Origin: an uncultured Muribaculaceae bacterium
GTDB taxonomy: Bacteria > Bacteroidota > Bacteroidia > Bacteroidales > Muribaculaceae
Direction of reading: 5' to 3'
Length of the DNA: 33,057 nt
Assembly: GCA_910585755.1 (NCBI GenBank)
Contig: CAJUFH010000033.1
Coordinates: 1-33,057, forward strand
A model generated the notes under the pieces. That model did no database searches. It was not told the DNA's origin and saw only the letters and a program-made list of their open reading frames with translations. Below, one piece after another: positions 16,294-24,489 of this stretch. Numbering within the stretch: the stretch's first letter is position 1; each line of letters begins with the position of its first letter. A program made the translations under genes and the position numbers.

Positions 16294-17124
16294 ATGAAAG
16301 CATCTGAAATCCAAGAACTATTCAATAGTTTTGAATCCATCTCCATCGAATATGAAGGGGTTGAATGTTGGAGCGCACGAGAGCTTTATCCGATTCTTGG
16401 ATATTCAAAGTGGGAGCGTTTCAAAGACGCGTTGAACCGTGCCAAGGAGGCGTGTGCCAATGCTGGTGAATCAACTTCAGACCATTTTGCCGACGTCGGG
16501 AAAATGGTCACCCTTGGCTCAGGTGCTGAGCGACAGATAGATGACGTTATGCTGACGCGCTACGCCTGCTATCTTGTGGCGCAAAACGGCGATCCGCGAA
16601 AGCCGGAGATTGCCTTTGCTCAGAATTACTTTGCCGTCCAGACTCGCCGAGCCGAAATCGTTCATCAAAGACTACTTGATTATGAGCGCGTACAGGCACG
16701 AGCCAAACTCGCCGAAACCGAGCACACCCTTTCGGGAGTGCTTTATGAACGCGGCATTGACTCCAAAGGCTTCGCTATTATACGAGCCAAAGGCGACCGT
16801 GCGTTGTTCGGGCTTGATACGGCCATGATGAAACGCCGGGTGGGAGCCCCTGAAAAAAGGCCTCTCGCCGACTTTCTCTCCACAATAGCAATAAAGGCCA
16901 AAGATCTTGCCGCCGAAATGACCTCTGTAAACGTTCAGCAGAAAGACCTGCGCGGTCAGGTCGTATTTGAGCGCGAGCATATCGATAACAACAGCGCAGT
17001 CCGCAACATGTTGCTTGACCGCGGCATCCGCCCGGAAGCATTGCCTCCTGCCGAGGACGTAAAAAAAGTAGAGCGACGGCTGAAATCCGACGAGCAGAAA
17101 ATTCTACCGAAGAAAAAGAAATGA
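16294..17124 (+). CDS. dinD: DinD-like DNA-damage-inducible protein
   Basis: 276 residues, close to the size of E. coli DinD, an SOS-induced inhibitor of RecA strand exchange. The N-terminal part is Bro-N-like (EYEGVECWSARELYPILGYSKWERF, shortened here to its core WSARELYPILGYSKW). It is followed by MLTRYACYLVAQNGDPRKP and YFAVQTRRAE, then a helical middle, GIDSKGFAIIRAKGDRALF, and a lysine-rich tail. The ATG at 16294 is 16 bases after the previous stop; a longer frame overlapping that gene is rejected. Codon use is clearly AT-richer than in the neighbours, and it sits between a housekeeping-type gene and a tRNA, both signs of transfer. I see no LexA-type box, though Bacteroidales boxes are not well known to me. 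Confidence 0.92.
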   Translation: MKASEIQELFNSFESISIEYEGVECWSARELYPILGYSKWERFKDALNRAKEACANAGESTSDHFADVGKMVTLGSGAERQIDDVMLTRYACYLVAQNGDPRKPEIAFAQNYFAVQTRRAEIVHQRLLDYERVQARAKLAETEHTLSGVLYERGIDSKGFAIIRAKGDRALFGLDTAMMKRRVGAPEKRPLADFLSTIAIKAKDLAAEMTSVNVQQKDLRGQVVFEREHIDNNSAVRNMLLDRGIRPEALPPAEDVKKVERRLKSDEQKILPKKKK

Positions 17125-17199
17125 GCCGGATGAAACTTGTCCACGGTATATAGACGGACTGACGGAGAGCGACGTTGATAGCGAAAAAAGGGGCTAAAA

Positions 17200-17232
17200 T
17201 TTGTGGGAGCGGGAAAAAAGGAGTAATTTTGC
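17200..17232 (+). promoter_or_regulatory. Promoter of tRNA-Leu
   Basis: TTTG (17200-17203), a 20-base spacer, then TAATTTTGC (17224-17232). It is in the correct direction about 85 bases before the tRNA. Confidence 0.75.
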
Positions 17233-17321
17233 ACCGCTTGCGGCTCGGAATGGGTGCGTTAACCGCCCCAAACCGTCACGGAAGCGATAATACACCGGCG
17301 GCAGAGAGCCGCCAACAGAGT

Positions 17322-17408
17322 GGCCGAATGGTGGAATGGTAGACACGAAGGACTTAAAATCCTTTGGCCATTACGGCTGTGTGGGTTCGAGTCCCACTTC
17401 GGCTACCA
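17322..17408 (+). tRNA. tRNA-Leu (anticodon UAA)
   Basis: A class II tRNA of 87 nt. The acceptor GGCCGAA pairs with TTCGGCT, the anticodon arm AAGGA-CTTAAAA-TCCTT gives TAA, a long variable arm follows, the T arm is GTGGG-TTCGAGT-CCCAC, the discriminator is A, and CCA is encoded at 17406-17408. Confidence 0.95.
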
Positions 17409-17419
17409 CTCACAGACAG

Positions 17420-17461
17420 CGATGCCCGCGGTTCCATTTCGAGCCGCGGGCATCGTCATTT
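17420..17461 (+). terminator. Terminator of tRNA-Leu
   Basis: CGATGCCCGCGG (17420-17431) pairs perfectly with CCGCGGGCATCG (17444-17455), followed by TCATTTC. It starts 12 bases after the tRNA. Confidence 0.8.
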
Positions 17462-17484
17462 CAATATCATAAGATTCTACGTTT

Positions 17485-17506
17485 ACGCGGCACGCCGCGT
17501 CCCTAC
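17485..17506 (-). repeat. Solo copy of the palindromic GTAGGGACGCGGC repeat
   Basis: On the minus strand this reads GTAGGGACGCGGCGTGCCGC and two more bases, with the inner palindrome ACGCGGC/GCCGCGT. The same unit occurs at 28855, at 28975 (inverted) and at 33008. Confidence 0.75.
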
Positions 17507-17523
17507 CATACGATTCAGCATAA

Positions 17524-17559
17524 TAAAAAAGTTATGGAAGCCGGATGGCTTCCATAACG
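17524..17559 (-). terminator. Terminator of tRNA-Pro
   Basis: On the minus strand GTTATGGAAGCC (17559-17548) pairs with GGCTTCCATAAC (17542-17531), followed by TTTTTT (17530-17525). Confidence 0.85.
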
Positions 17560-17562
17560 TTG

Positions 17563-17637
17563 TCGGGGTGACTAGATTCGAACTAGCGACCACACGCCCC
17601 CCAGACGCGTACTCTAACCGGGCTGAGCTACACCCCG
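17563..17637 (-). tRNA. tRNA-Pro (anticodon GGG)
   Basis: On the minus strand the acceptor CGGGGTG pairs with CACCCCG, with the C1-G72 pair typical of proline tRNA. The anticodon loop CTGGGGG gives GGG. The anticodon stem CGCGT/GCGTG includes wobble pairs. The T arm is GCTAG-TTCGAAT-CTAGT and the discriminator is A. CCA is not encoded. Confidence 0.93.
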
Positions 17638-17685
17638 ATGGTGTTGTTGCTTTTGATTGGGCGGGGGTTGTTTTCCAAAAGCGAT

Positions 17686-17718
17686 GCAAAGGTAGGGAGT
17701 TTTCGCGAGCCGCGCAAA
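17686..17718 (-). promoter_or_regulatory. Promoter of tRNA-Pro
   Basis: On the minus strand TTTG (17718-17715), a 20-base spacer, then TACCTTTGC (17694-17686), about 50 bases before the tRNA. Confidence 0.8.
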
Positions 17719-17829
17719 TTTTTCAGCCACTTTTTTCATCGACAAATCCGGTTCCGGGAGCCGGACCGGCCTCATACGGCTATCCCTCAGCCTGTTATAG
17801 TCTCCTAAAATTTCAAAGCCGCAGGCGTG

Positions 17830-17862
17830 TTTGGATGTTGTCGGAATTATTGCTAAATTTGC
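17830..17862 (+). promoter_or_regulatory. Promoter of the ArgC-family gene
   Basis: TTTG (17830-17833), 20 bases, then TAAATTTGC (17854-17862). The start of transcription is expected near 17868, leaving a leader of about 20 nt before the ATG at 17889. Confidence 0.8.
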
Positions 17863-17888
17863 CCGAAATCAAAACCTAACGCCCCGTA

Positions 17889-18890
17889 ATGATTAAAACC
17901 GGCATCATTGGCGGCCATACCCTGGCAGCCGGAGAGCTTATAAGAATACTTGTCAACCACCCCGACGTCACGATTATGTGGGTGTCATCGCCCCAGGAGG
18001 GGGGCCGGAAGCTGACGGCCGTGCACCGCGGGCTCGAGGGGGACACCGACGCCGCCTTCATCGGCGCCCCCTCGGCATCCGACGCTGAAGCCCTCGACGC
18101 CGTGTTCCTGTGCGGAGAGCAGTGGGAGGCGCGGCAGTTCATGGAGCTCGCCGGAAACGCGCCTGACCTGCGGGTCATCGACCTTACCGGGGCTTTCCGC
18201 GACGGGAGCGCCGAGATGGTCTACGGCCTGGCGGAGCACAACCGCAAGGCGCTGGTCCGCGGAGCCAAACGCGCGTCGCTCCCCTCGGAGGTAGCCATGG
18301 CGGCTGAGCTGGCGCTCTTCCCCCTGGCGAAAAACATGATGCTCTACGGGGATATCGAATTAAAGGCGTCGCTCGCGTCGACGGTTCGCGAGAACGGGGC
18401 GGCCGCGGCATCGGAAGGGAACCTCACCGAGCTGTCGACCCGCCGCGACCCGGTAGCTCCGGCCGAAAACCGGCCTGACGCCGAGACCGCCGGAATCGAA
18501 ATCACGAAGGCGATGAGGAGCGTGCAGCCCTCGTTCGCGGGGGAGGCGCGGGTATCGCTTAGCCGCGACGGCGTGGCTGCCCGCGGCATAAAGGTCACCG
18601 CTGTCGTCGACTGCCCGCAGCCTCTGTCGGAACTTGTCCGGGTGTTCAACGAGGCTTATGACGACCACAGCTTCACGTTCCTTATCGACCGCGAGCCGGA
18701 GCTGGCCGACGCGGCGAACACGAACAAATGCCTCCTCCACATACGCCGCGACGAGAACGGGATGGTGGAGATTACCTCGGTTATCGACAATCTGCTGAAA
18801 GGAGCCGCCGGGAACGGGGTCCACTGCATGAACCTTCTGTTCGGGCTGTCGGAGAAGACCGGGCTGGCGCTTAAAGGGTCGGCCTTCTGA
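17889..18890 (+). CDS. ArgC-family protein (N-acetyl-gamma-glutamyl-phosphate reductase fold) lacking the catalytic Cys
   Basis: 333 residues, with the length and order of an ArgC: N-terminal Rossmann part (MIKTGIIGG, AAGELIRILVNHPDV), RVIDLTGAFR, VYGLAEHNR, LALFPLAKNMML, and the C-terminal TNKCLLHIRRDENG and DNLLKGAAGNGVHCMNLLFG. True ArgC enzymes have NPGC at the active site. Here the aligned stretch reads LPSE (residues 131-134), so Cys is replaced by Glu (GAG at 18288-18290). The nucleotide-loop GGAGYTAGE is GGHTLAAGE, the GSTGAG motif is ASTVRE, and the HQHVPE His region is lost. Reductase activity is therefore unlikely; a regulatory, structural or new catalytic role is possible. It has its own promoter and no arginine-synthesis neighbours. 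Confidence 0.85.
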   Translation: MIKTGIIGGHTLAAGELIRILVNHPDVTIMWVSSPQEGGRKLTAVHRGLEGDTDAAFIGAPSASDAEALDAVFLCGEQWEARQFMELAGNAPDLRVIDLTGAFRDGSAEMVYGLAEHNRKALVRGAKRASLPSEVAMAAELALFPLAKNMMLYGDIELKASLASTVRENGAAAASEGNLTELSTRRDPVAPAENRPDAETAGIEITKAMRSVQPSFAGEARVSLSRDGVAARGIKVTAVVDCPQPLSELVRVFNEAYDDHSFTFLIDREPELADAANTNKCLLHIRRDENGMVEITSVIDNLLKGAAGNGVHCMNLLFGLSEKTGLALKGSAF

Positions 18891-18894
18891 CAGC

Positions 18895-18950
18895 GCCCTC
18901 CCATCGGGGTACAAACAGAGAGGGTATCGTAATTTTGATACATTCTCCGA
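18895..18950 (+). repeat. Intergenic hairpin repeat, copy 2 (after the ArgC-like gene)
   Basis: Starts 4 bases after the stop codon: leader GCCCTCCCATCGGGGTACA, then GAGAGGGTATC / GATACATTCTC around an A/T loop, with one wobble and one mismatch in the stem. Related to the copies at 8001 and 23833. The rest of 18951-19078 shows a GC-rich stretch with weak pairings (CCCCGGC/GCCGGGG) and no gene. Confidence 0.75.
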
Positions 18951-19078
18951 GGAGAGAGAGTGCGGGGTTGTGGAGATTTTGGCATCATCGGCGTCCCCGG
19001 CAACGCACCCGCGCCGCCGAGAAGCGGCCTTGCGGGCCTCCTGAGAGGGTCTTCGCCGGGGCTTTTATAGGACAAGCA

Positions 19079-19111
19079 TTTGTATATAACGATAATAAGC
19101 CGTAACTTTGC
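19079..19111 (+). promoter_or_regulatory. Promoter of the polysaccharide initiation/export operon
   Basis: TTTG (19079-19082), 20 bases, then TAACTTTGC (19103-19111). The predicted leader to the ATG at 19242 is about 125 nt, long for this window, and has no riboswitch or leader structure I recognise. Confidence 0.75.
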
Positions 19112-19241
19112 GGTCAAATCAGCTCCATTCGGACACCAGCGACGATGACAGTGTTATGACACATTGCGGATTGCCGCCGTGTATGCCGTTGCGTCGCAAC
19201 ATCTTACAAGGAAAAAGCGAAATCTCACTCAGAAAAATGCT

Positions 19242-20402
19242 ATGCACTGGATTTTAGACGCGGTATGCGTGTTCCTGGTCAGCCTGACGCTCGCGGGTAT
19301 CATCATACCTCAGATATTGCTTATCTCGTTCCGCAAGAAGCTCTTTGACGAGCCGGACGAGCGAAAGATCCATAAGGCAGCGGTGCCCCGGCTCGGGGGT
19401 ATCGCCTTCATGCCGGCGATTCTTTTCTCCATGGCGCTTGTAGCCGGAGTAGAGACAATCGTCATGACCTCCGGGGGGAAGCTGTTCCAGGCCGAGGGGG
19501 CGTACGGCATCAATTTCGCGTCGTGCAGCCCGACGACCCTCCCCTCCTGCTTCGGGCTGTGCGCCCTGATTATGATGTACCTTGTCGGAATCGCCGACGA
19601 CCTGATCGGGGTCAAGTACCGCGCCAAATTCGTCGCCCAGATTCTCGCGGGGCTATTCATCGCGGCGGCGGGAGTGCGGCTCGACGACCTTCAGGGTTTC
19701 ATGGGGATTTACGAACTGCCGGGCGTACTCTCGTGGGGTCTGACGGTGCTTTTCGTAGTGTTCATAACGAACGCCGTCAACCTGATTGACGGCATCGACG
19801 GCCTGGCGTCCGGCCTCAGCGGCATCGCCATGGCTTTCTACGGCATGGCGTTCCTGAGCATGGGTCGCCCCTTCTACGCCATACTGGCGTTCGCAGGGCT
19901 CGGGACCCTCGTTCCGTTCTTCTATTACAACGTGTTCGGCAACCCCTCGATGGGTAAAAAGATATTCATGGGGGACACCGGGTCGCTGACAACCGGGATA
20001 ATCCTCGCCTTCCTGGCCATAACCATGACCAAGGGAGTCGGAGCTCAGGGCATCAGATGCGACATAATAGTGGTCGCCTTCGCGCCTCTCGCGATACCGT
20101 GCCTGGACGTGGTCCGCGTGTTCTTCCACCGCATCATCCGCGGAAAGAGCCCCTTCCTGCCCGACAAGGTTCATATCCACCACAAACTCCTGGCCATCGG
20201 CTTCCACCAGCGCCCGGCGATGCTGACAATCCTCGGGGCGTCATCGGCCCTGATAGCGCTCGACCTGTGGCTGTCGGTCCACGTCAACTCGTTCGTGGTG
20301 CTGTCGATAGACCTGGTGCTGTGGGTTGTCGGCAACTACATCCTGACGAAAGCCATCACTGCCCGCCAGAAACGGCTGAATATTACCGACGGCTATTGTT
20401 AG
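19242..20402 (+). CDS. Undecaprenyl-phosphate sugar-1-phosphate transferase (WecA/MraY family)
   Basis: 386 residues and about ten to eleven membrane helices. Family marks: DEPDERKIHKAAVPRLGGIAF in the first loop (core HKAAVPRLGG), the Asp pair GIADDLIGVKYR, NAVNLIDGIDGLASG, the FMGDTGSLTTG motif, and the loop HIHHKLLAIGFHQR with the HxHH signature of WecA-type enzymes that transfer HexNAc-1-P to undecaprenyl phosphate. The ATG at 19242 is chosen; an upstream TTG would prepend a basic, non-membrane stretch. It is followed by the Wza-like and Wzc-like genes, so it probably starts the repeat unit of the exported polysaccharide. The exact sugar is not determinable. Confidence 0.92.
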   Translation: MHWILDAVCVFLVSLTLAGIIIPQILLISFRKKLFDEPDERKIHKAAVPRLGGIAFMPAILFSMALVAGVETIVMTSGGKLFQAEGAYGINFASCSPTTLPSCFGLCALIMMYLVGIADDLIGVKYRAKFVAQILAGLFIAAAGVRLDDLQGFMGIYELPGVLSWGLTVLFVVFITNAVNLIDGIDGLASGLSGIAMAFYGMAFLSMGRPFYAILAFAGLGTLVPFFYYNVFGNPSMGKKIFMGDTGSLTTGIILAFLAITMTKGVGAQGIRCDIIVVAFAPLAIPCLDVVRVFFHRIIRGKSPFLPDKVHIHHKLLAIGFHQRPAMLTILGASSALIALDLWLSVHVNSFVVLSIDLVLWVVGNYILTKAITARQKRLNITDGYC

Positions 20403-20478
20403 CCGCAATATATAATATATGCAACCAGTCAACGTTTAAGCATTGGACACCATCATCAGACCCTATCCACATCCCGTT

Positions 20479-21309
20479 ATGCGCATAAGAAAAGCCGCTA
20501 TCAGACTCCTCGGAGGGGTGGCGCTGGCCGTCGCCGGCCTCTCCTTCCAGTCGTGCCACACGCCGAAAGACGTGACCTACTTCCAGGACACCCACCACGG
20601 AGGCCAGATTGAAATGTCGAACCCGGTAGACATCACCGTGCAGCCCGACGACCGGCTCTCCATCCTGGTCAGCTCGAAGGACCCGATGCTGGCTTCGCTT
20701 TTCAACATCTACATGCCGCAGCAACGCACCGCGACCCCCGGAGTAACCATCACCAACTCGCGCGGGGGAGCCAACGAAGTAGCCTCGTACGTGGTTGACG
20801 CGTACGGCGACATCCAGTTTCCGGTGCTCGGTACGGTCCACCTCGGCGGAATGCGCCGCCAGGAGGTAGCCGAATACATCAAGAACGAGCTTATCCGGCA
20901 GAACCTCGTGAAAGACCCGACCGTCGTTGTCGACTTCCTCAACCATTCCGTGCTCGTGATGGGGGACGTAACCAAGCCTGGCCGCGTGACCTTCGACCGC
21001 GACCGCTACACGGTGCTCGACGCGCTGGCCGACGCCGGCGACCTCACCATCAGCGGCAAGCGCACCGACGTCAAGGTGATGCGCAACGAGAACGGGCGCC
21101 AGAAGGTCTACGAGCTGGACCTCACCAAGGGGGACCAGGTAATGAGCTCCCCGGTCTTCTACCTACAGCAGAACGACGTTATCTACGTGGCACCCAACGA
21201 TGTGAAGAAGCGCAACACGACCGCCAACGGCAACGCTCCCCTGACCCCGTCGTTCTGGATTTCGGTAGCGTCGTTCCTTACGACGGTGCTGGTGCTTATT
21301 ATCAAGTAA
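20479..21309 (+). CDS. Wza-type polysaccharide export lipoprotein
   Basis: 276 residues from the ATG at 20479, which yields a lipoprotein signal (RLLGGVALAVAGLSFQSC, Cys near 27); an upstream TTG is rejected. Residues of about 55-150 match the polysaccharide biosynthesis/export domain (VQPDDRLSILVSSKDP, then VDAYGDIQFPVLGTVHLGG). An SLBB-like domain follows (GDVTKPGRVTFDRDRYTVLDALADAG). The C-terminal helix SVASFLTTVLVLIIK is the expected outer-membrane segment, so the protein should form the outer-membrane channel working with the Wzc-like protein 34 bases downstream. Confidence 0.93.
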   Translation: MRIRKAAIRLLGGVALAVAGLSFQSCHTPKDVTYFQDTHHGGQIEMSNPVDITVQPDDRLSILVSSKDPMLASLFNIYMPQQRTATPGVTITNSRGGANEVASYVVDAYGDIQFPVLGTVHLGGMRRQEVAEYIKNELIRQNLVKDPTVVVDFLNHSVLVMGDVTKPGRVTFDRDRYTVLDALADAGDLTISGKRTDVKVMRNENGRQKVYELDLTKGDQVMSSPVFYLQQNDVIYVAPNDVKKRNTTANGNAPLTPSFWISVASFLTTVLVLIIK

Positions 21310-21343
21310 AAACGTTTCACCCGACACGAACAAACATACATCC

Positions 21344-23821
21344 GTGAAAGAAGAGGATAACAACAACACGGCAAACGAACAGTCAATCTCGATGAAGGAC
21401 CTTCTGTGGATGTGTCTTTCGCGATGGTACTGGTTCGCGATCTCCCTGGTGGTTTTCATGGGATTCGCCTGCTACAAGCTGCTGAGCACCCCCAAGGTCT
21501 ACGAGCGCACTACACAGCTCCTGCTCAAGGACGAGGATTCCGGAGCCGGGGCCGGGAGCATCGGCAACGAGTTCTCCAACATGGGATTCCTCCGCTCCTA
21601 TTCCAATCTCAACAACGAGATGGTCGCCATGACCGCTCCGACCGTGATGTACGAGGTCGTGAAGCGCCTGGGGCTCGACGTTAACTACTCCACTCCGGGG
21701 CGTTTCCACGACTGGGACCTCTACGGCCCGTCGCTCCCCGTCAGAGTCGCCTTCCCCGACCTTAAGGAGAACGAGAGCGGGTCGCTGACGGTCACGGTCA
21801 AGACCGACGGCTCAGTCGACCTTTCCGACTTCACCGAGGAGGACGCCGACGGCAAGAAGGTACCGGTCGACAAGGTAATCAGCCTGAAAGGGGTCACACG
21901 CATCGACACGATCGCCACCCCCAACGGCAAAATCGTCATCTCCCCCAACCCGGCCTATATCAAGCCGGAGGTCCCGGCTGTCAAGGACCTGCCCATCAAC
22001 GTCTACCGCGCCCCGCTCAAAAGCACGGTCGGGAGGTATACCGGCGAGCTGTCCACAGAGATTCCCGAAGACACCCGCATCATCGACATAACCTGCAAGG
22101 ATGTCAACATCAACCGCGCCGAGGACCTTCTGAACACCGTGACGGAGGTCTACAACGAGAACTGGGTGCGCGACAAGAACCGCATATCCCTTTCCACGGC
22201 GGAGTTCATCAAGGAGCGTCTGGCAGTGATTGAGAACGAGCTGGGCAACGTCGACTCCGACATATCCTCCTACAAGTCGACCCACATGGTCCCCGACCTG
22301 TCGCAGGCGTCGCAGCTCTACTTCACCCGCGCGTCGGAAGCGTCCGACGAAGTTCTCGACCTGAACAACCGCCTCGGGATGGCCCGCTACATCCGCAACT
22401 ATCTGACAAACTCGGCCAACTCGTTCAACGTCCTTCCCGCCAACGCCGGACTGCAGAACCTCTCTGTCGAGAGCCAGATTACGGAATACAACAAGCTGCT
22501 CCTCAACCGCAACAACCTGGTAGAGAACTCGTCGGTCAACAACCCCCTCGTCGTCGACCTCGACAGCCAGCTCGACGGTATGCGCCAGGCCATTCTGCAA
22601 TCGATTGACAACTACATCGTTACCCTCAACGCTTCGGTACGGGCCGCCGAGGCCTCCCAGGCGCTGGCATCATCCCGCCTGGCCGCCAACCCGACCCAGG
22701 CCCGCTACCTTCTCAGCGTCGAGCGCCAGCAGAAGGTCAAAGAGAGCCTCTACCTCTACCTGCTGCAGAAGCGCGAGGAAAACGAGCTGAACCAGGCGTT
22801 TACGGCCTATAACAGCCGCGTGATCACTCCCCCCTCCGGCTCCGACGCCCCCGTGTCGCCCAATTCGCGCAACGTGCTGGCGATAGCCTTCCTGATGGGG
22901 CTGGCGGTACCGATGGGCCTTATCTGGCTCGTTGAGACCTTCAACACGAAGGTGCGCGGCCGCAAGGACCTGGAAAACCTCTCCGTACCCTTCTTAGGCG
23001 AGATACCCCTGGGCTACAAGCGCCGCAAGGGGCTCCAGCGTCTGCGCCCCGCTCGTCCCGACGAGATGGACCAGCGCGTGATCATGGTGCGCAAAGGCTC
23101 GGGCAACACTATCAACGAGGCGTTCCGCGTAATCCGCACGAACCTCGAGCTTATGGCCGATGCTGAATCCACCGGCGCCCATACGCTGATGATAACCTCG
23201 GCCAACCCCGGCTCCGGCAAGACCTTCATAACGATGAATCTCGCGACCGTGCTGGCAATCAAGGGGAAAAAGGTTGCCATCGTCGACCTCGACCTGCGCA
23301 AGGCCTCCCTCTCGACATTCGTCAACCTCCCGCAGGTAGGAATGTCGGCCTACCTTTCGGGCCACGCTACTATCGACCAGATCAGAGTGCGCCGCCCGGT
23401 AGAGCCGCCTAAGCATCCCGAGCGCTTCAAGGAGAAAGACCTCGTCGAGACCCACGTCGACATCTTCCCCGTCGGCGCACTTCCTCCCAACCCGGTCGAG
23501 CTCCTCTATTCGCCGCGCCTTAAGGCCATGCTCGACGAGCTTCGCCAGGAGTATGACTACGTCCTGCTCGACTGCCCGCCGGTAGAAGTGGTTGCCGACG
23601 CGAAGATTATCAACCGCCACGCCGACATGACCGTCTTCGTCATCCGCGCCGGAGTCCTCGAGCGCGAAATCCTGCCCCACATACAGGAGTTCTACGACAA
23701 CCAGCGCTACCACAACATGGCGATTATCCTCAACGGCACCGACCAGTCGCACCTCGGCCCGCTCCGCTCCCGCTACGGATACGGCTACGGGTATGGCTAC
23801 GGCTACCACAAAAAGAACTAA
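21344..23821 (+). CDS. Wzc-type chain-length determinant and tyrosine autokinase
   Basis: 825 residues, starting with GTG at 21344 (no ATG until codon 17). The first membrane helix is near residues 29-48. A large periplasmic Wzz/GNVR region with coiled coil follows, and a second helix near 510-530 (VLAIAFLMGLAVPMGLIWLV). The cytoplasmic BY-kinase domain has Walker A in SANPGSGKTFITMN, Walker A' in KVAIVDLDLRKA, and Walker B in YVLLDCPP. The tail alternates tyrosine and glycine (RYGYGYGYGYGYH) and is the autophosphorylation cluster. It sets polymer length and couples to the Wza-like channel. No glycosyltransferases follow, so the rest of the locus must lie elsewhere. Confidence 0.95.
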   Translation: MKEEDNNNTANEQSISMKDLLWMCLSRWYWFAISLVVFMGFACYKLLSTPKVYERTTQLLLKDEDSGAGAGSIGNEFSNMGFLRSYSNLNNEMVAMTAPTVMYEVVKRLGLDVNYSTPGRFHDWDLYGPSLPVRVAFPDLKENESGSLTVTVKTDGSVDLSDFTEEDADGKKVPVDKVISLKGVTRIDTIATPNGKIVISPNPAYIKPEVPAVKDLPINVYRAPLKSTVGRYTGELSTEIPEDTRIIDITCKDVNINRAEDLLNTVTEVYNENWVRDKNRISLSTAEFIKERLAVIENELGNVDSDISSYKSTHMVPDLSQASQLYFTRASEASDEVLDLNNRLGMARYIRNYLTNSANSFNVLPANAGLQNLSVESQITEYNKLLLNRNNLVENSSVNNPLVVDLDSQLDGMRQAILQSIDNYIVTLNASVRAAEASQALASSRLAANPTQARYLLSVERQQKVKESLYLYLLQKREENELNQAFTAYNSRVITPPSGSDAPVSPNSRNVLAIAFLMGLAVPMGLIWLVETFNTKVRGRKDLENLSVPFLGEIPLGYKRRKGLQRLRPARPDEMDQRVIMVRKGSGNTINEAFRVIRTNLELMADAESTGAHTLMITSANPGSGKTFITMNLATVLAIKGKKVAIVDLDLRKASLSTFVNLPQVGMSAYLSGHATIDQIRVRRPVEPPKHPERFKEKDLVETHVDIFPVGALPPNPVELLYSPRLKAMLDELRQEYDYVLLDCPPVEVVADAKIINRHADMTVFVIRAGVLEREILPHIQEFYDNQRYHNMAIILNGTDQSHLGPLRSRYGYGYGYGYGYHKKN

Positions 23822-23832
23822 GAGGGCGTATC

Positions 23833-23895
23833 ACCCTCCCATCCGGGTACGGAATAATGAGGGCGTATCGAAATTTTCGATACGCCCTCATTGTG
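23833..23895 (+). repeat. Intergenic hairpin repeat, copy 3 (after the Wzc-like gene)
   Basis: Leader CCCTCCCATCCGGGTACGG (23834-23852), then an 18-bp stem AATGAGGGCGTATCGAAA / TTTCGATACGCCCTCATT (23856-23892) with almost no loop. An extra GAGGGCGTATCACCCTC fragment precedes it at 23822-23838. It lies directly after the wzc-like stop, as in the other two copies. The rest of 23896-23976 shows no gene and no clear promoter. Confidence 0.85.
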
Positions 23896-23976
23896 TCGTC
23901 CTTATCGGCTTCCACGGTTGAACCCAGGGGGGCATCCCGGTGTTTTATTACTGATAATACTCAACTATTCTCGGTT

Positions 23977-24486
23977 ATGAAAAAAATAGGGATTTTCTAC
24001 GGTTCGGAAACCGGCACGACTGAAAAGATCGCCCGCCGCGTGGCTTCGCTCCTCGGAGTCGCCGACAAAGACATACACAACGTCGAAGACACCCGCCCCT
24101 CGGCTGTCGGCGACTACGACATACTGGTTTTCGGCACTTCGACCTGGGGCTCCGGCTCGATGGAGGAGGACTGGTACGACTTCCTGGCCGGGGTCGAGGC
24201 TCTCGACCTGGAGGACAAGGAGGTAGCGCTCTTCGGCTGCGGCGACGAGACGATGGAAGACACTTTCTGCTCGGGCGTCGGGGAAATCCACGACCGGCTC
24301 AAGGAAACAGGCGCGAAATTCATCGCTCCTTACGACACAATCGGCTACACGTTCGAGCACTCGAAGGCGAAGCCCGACGACGCCCTGGAGGCCGTCGGCC
24401 TCCTGCTCGACGAGGTAAACCATCCCGAGCTGACCGAAACGCGCCTCCGCGGCTGGACCGCCCTGGTAGCCGACGCCGCTAAATAA
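23977..24486 (+). CDS. fldA: Flavodoxin (long-chain)
   Basis: 169 residues from the ATG at 23977; an upstream in-frame ATG would run through the hairpin repeat and is rejected. The FMN phosphate loop is FYGSETGTTEKIARRV, the second FMN loop is FGTSTWGSGSMEEDWYDF, and the third is LFGCGDETMEDTFCSGV, typical of long-chain flavodoxins with the inserted strand. It carries single electrons for oxidoreductases, in place of ferredoxin under iron limitation in many bacteria. It stands alone between repeat elements, so any iron control is not shown here. Confidence 0.96.
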   Translation: MKKIGIFYGSETGTTEKIARRVASLLGVADKDIHNVEDTRPSAVGDYDILVFGTSTWGSGSMEEDWYDFLAGVEALDLEDKEVALFGCGDETMEDTFCSGVGEIHDRLKETGAKFIAPYDTIGYTFEHSKAKPDDALEAVGLLLDEVNHPELTETRLRGWTALVADAAK

Positions 24487-24489
24487 TGT

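Noticed and set aside
19117..19241. Riboswitch or antiterminator leader before the WecA-type gene
   Set aside because: The leader is long, but I found no known aptamer core, terminator hairpin or UpxY-type gene.
23857..23976. 40-residue extension of flavodoxin
   Set aside because: It is translated from the intergenic hairpin repeat; the ATG at 23977 gives the standard flavodoxin start.
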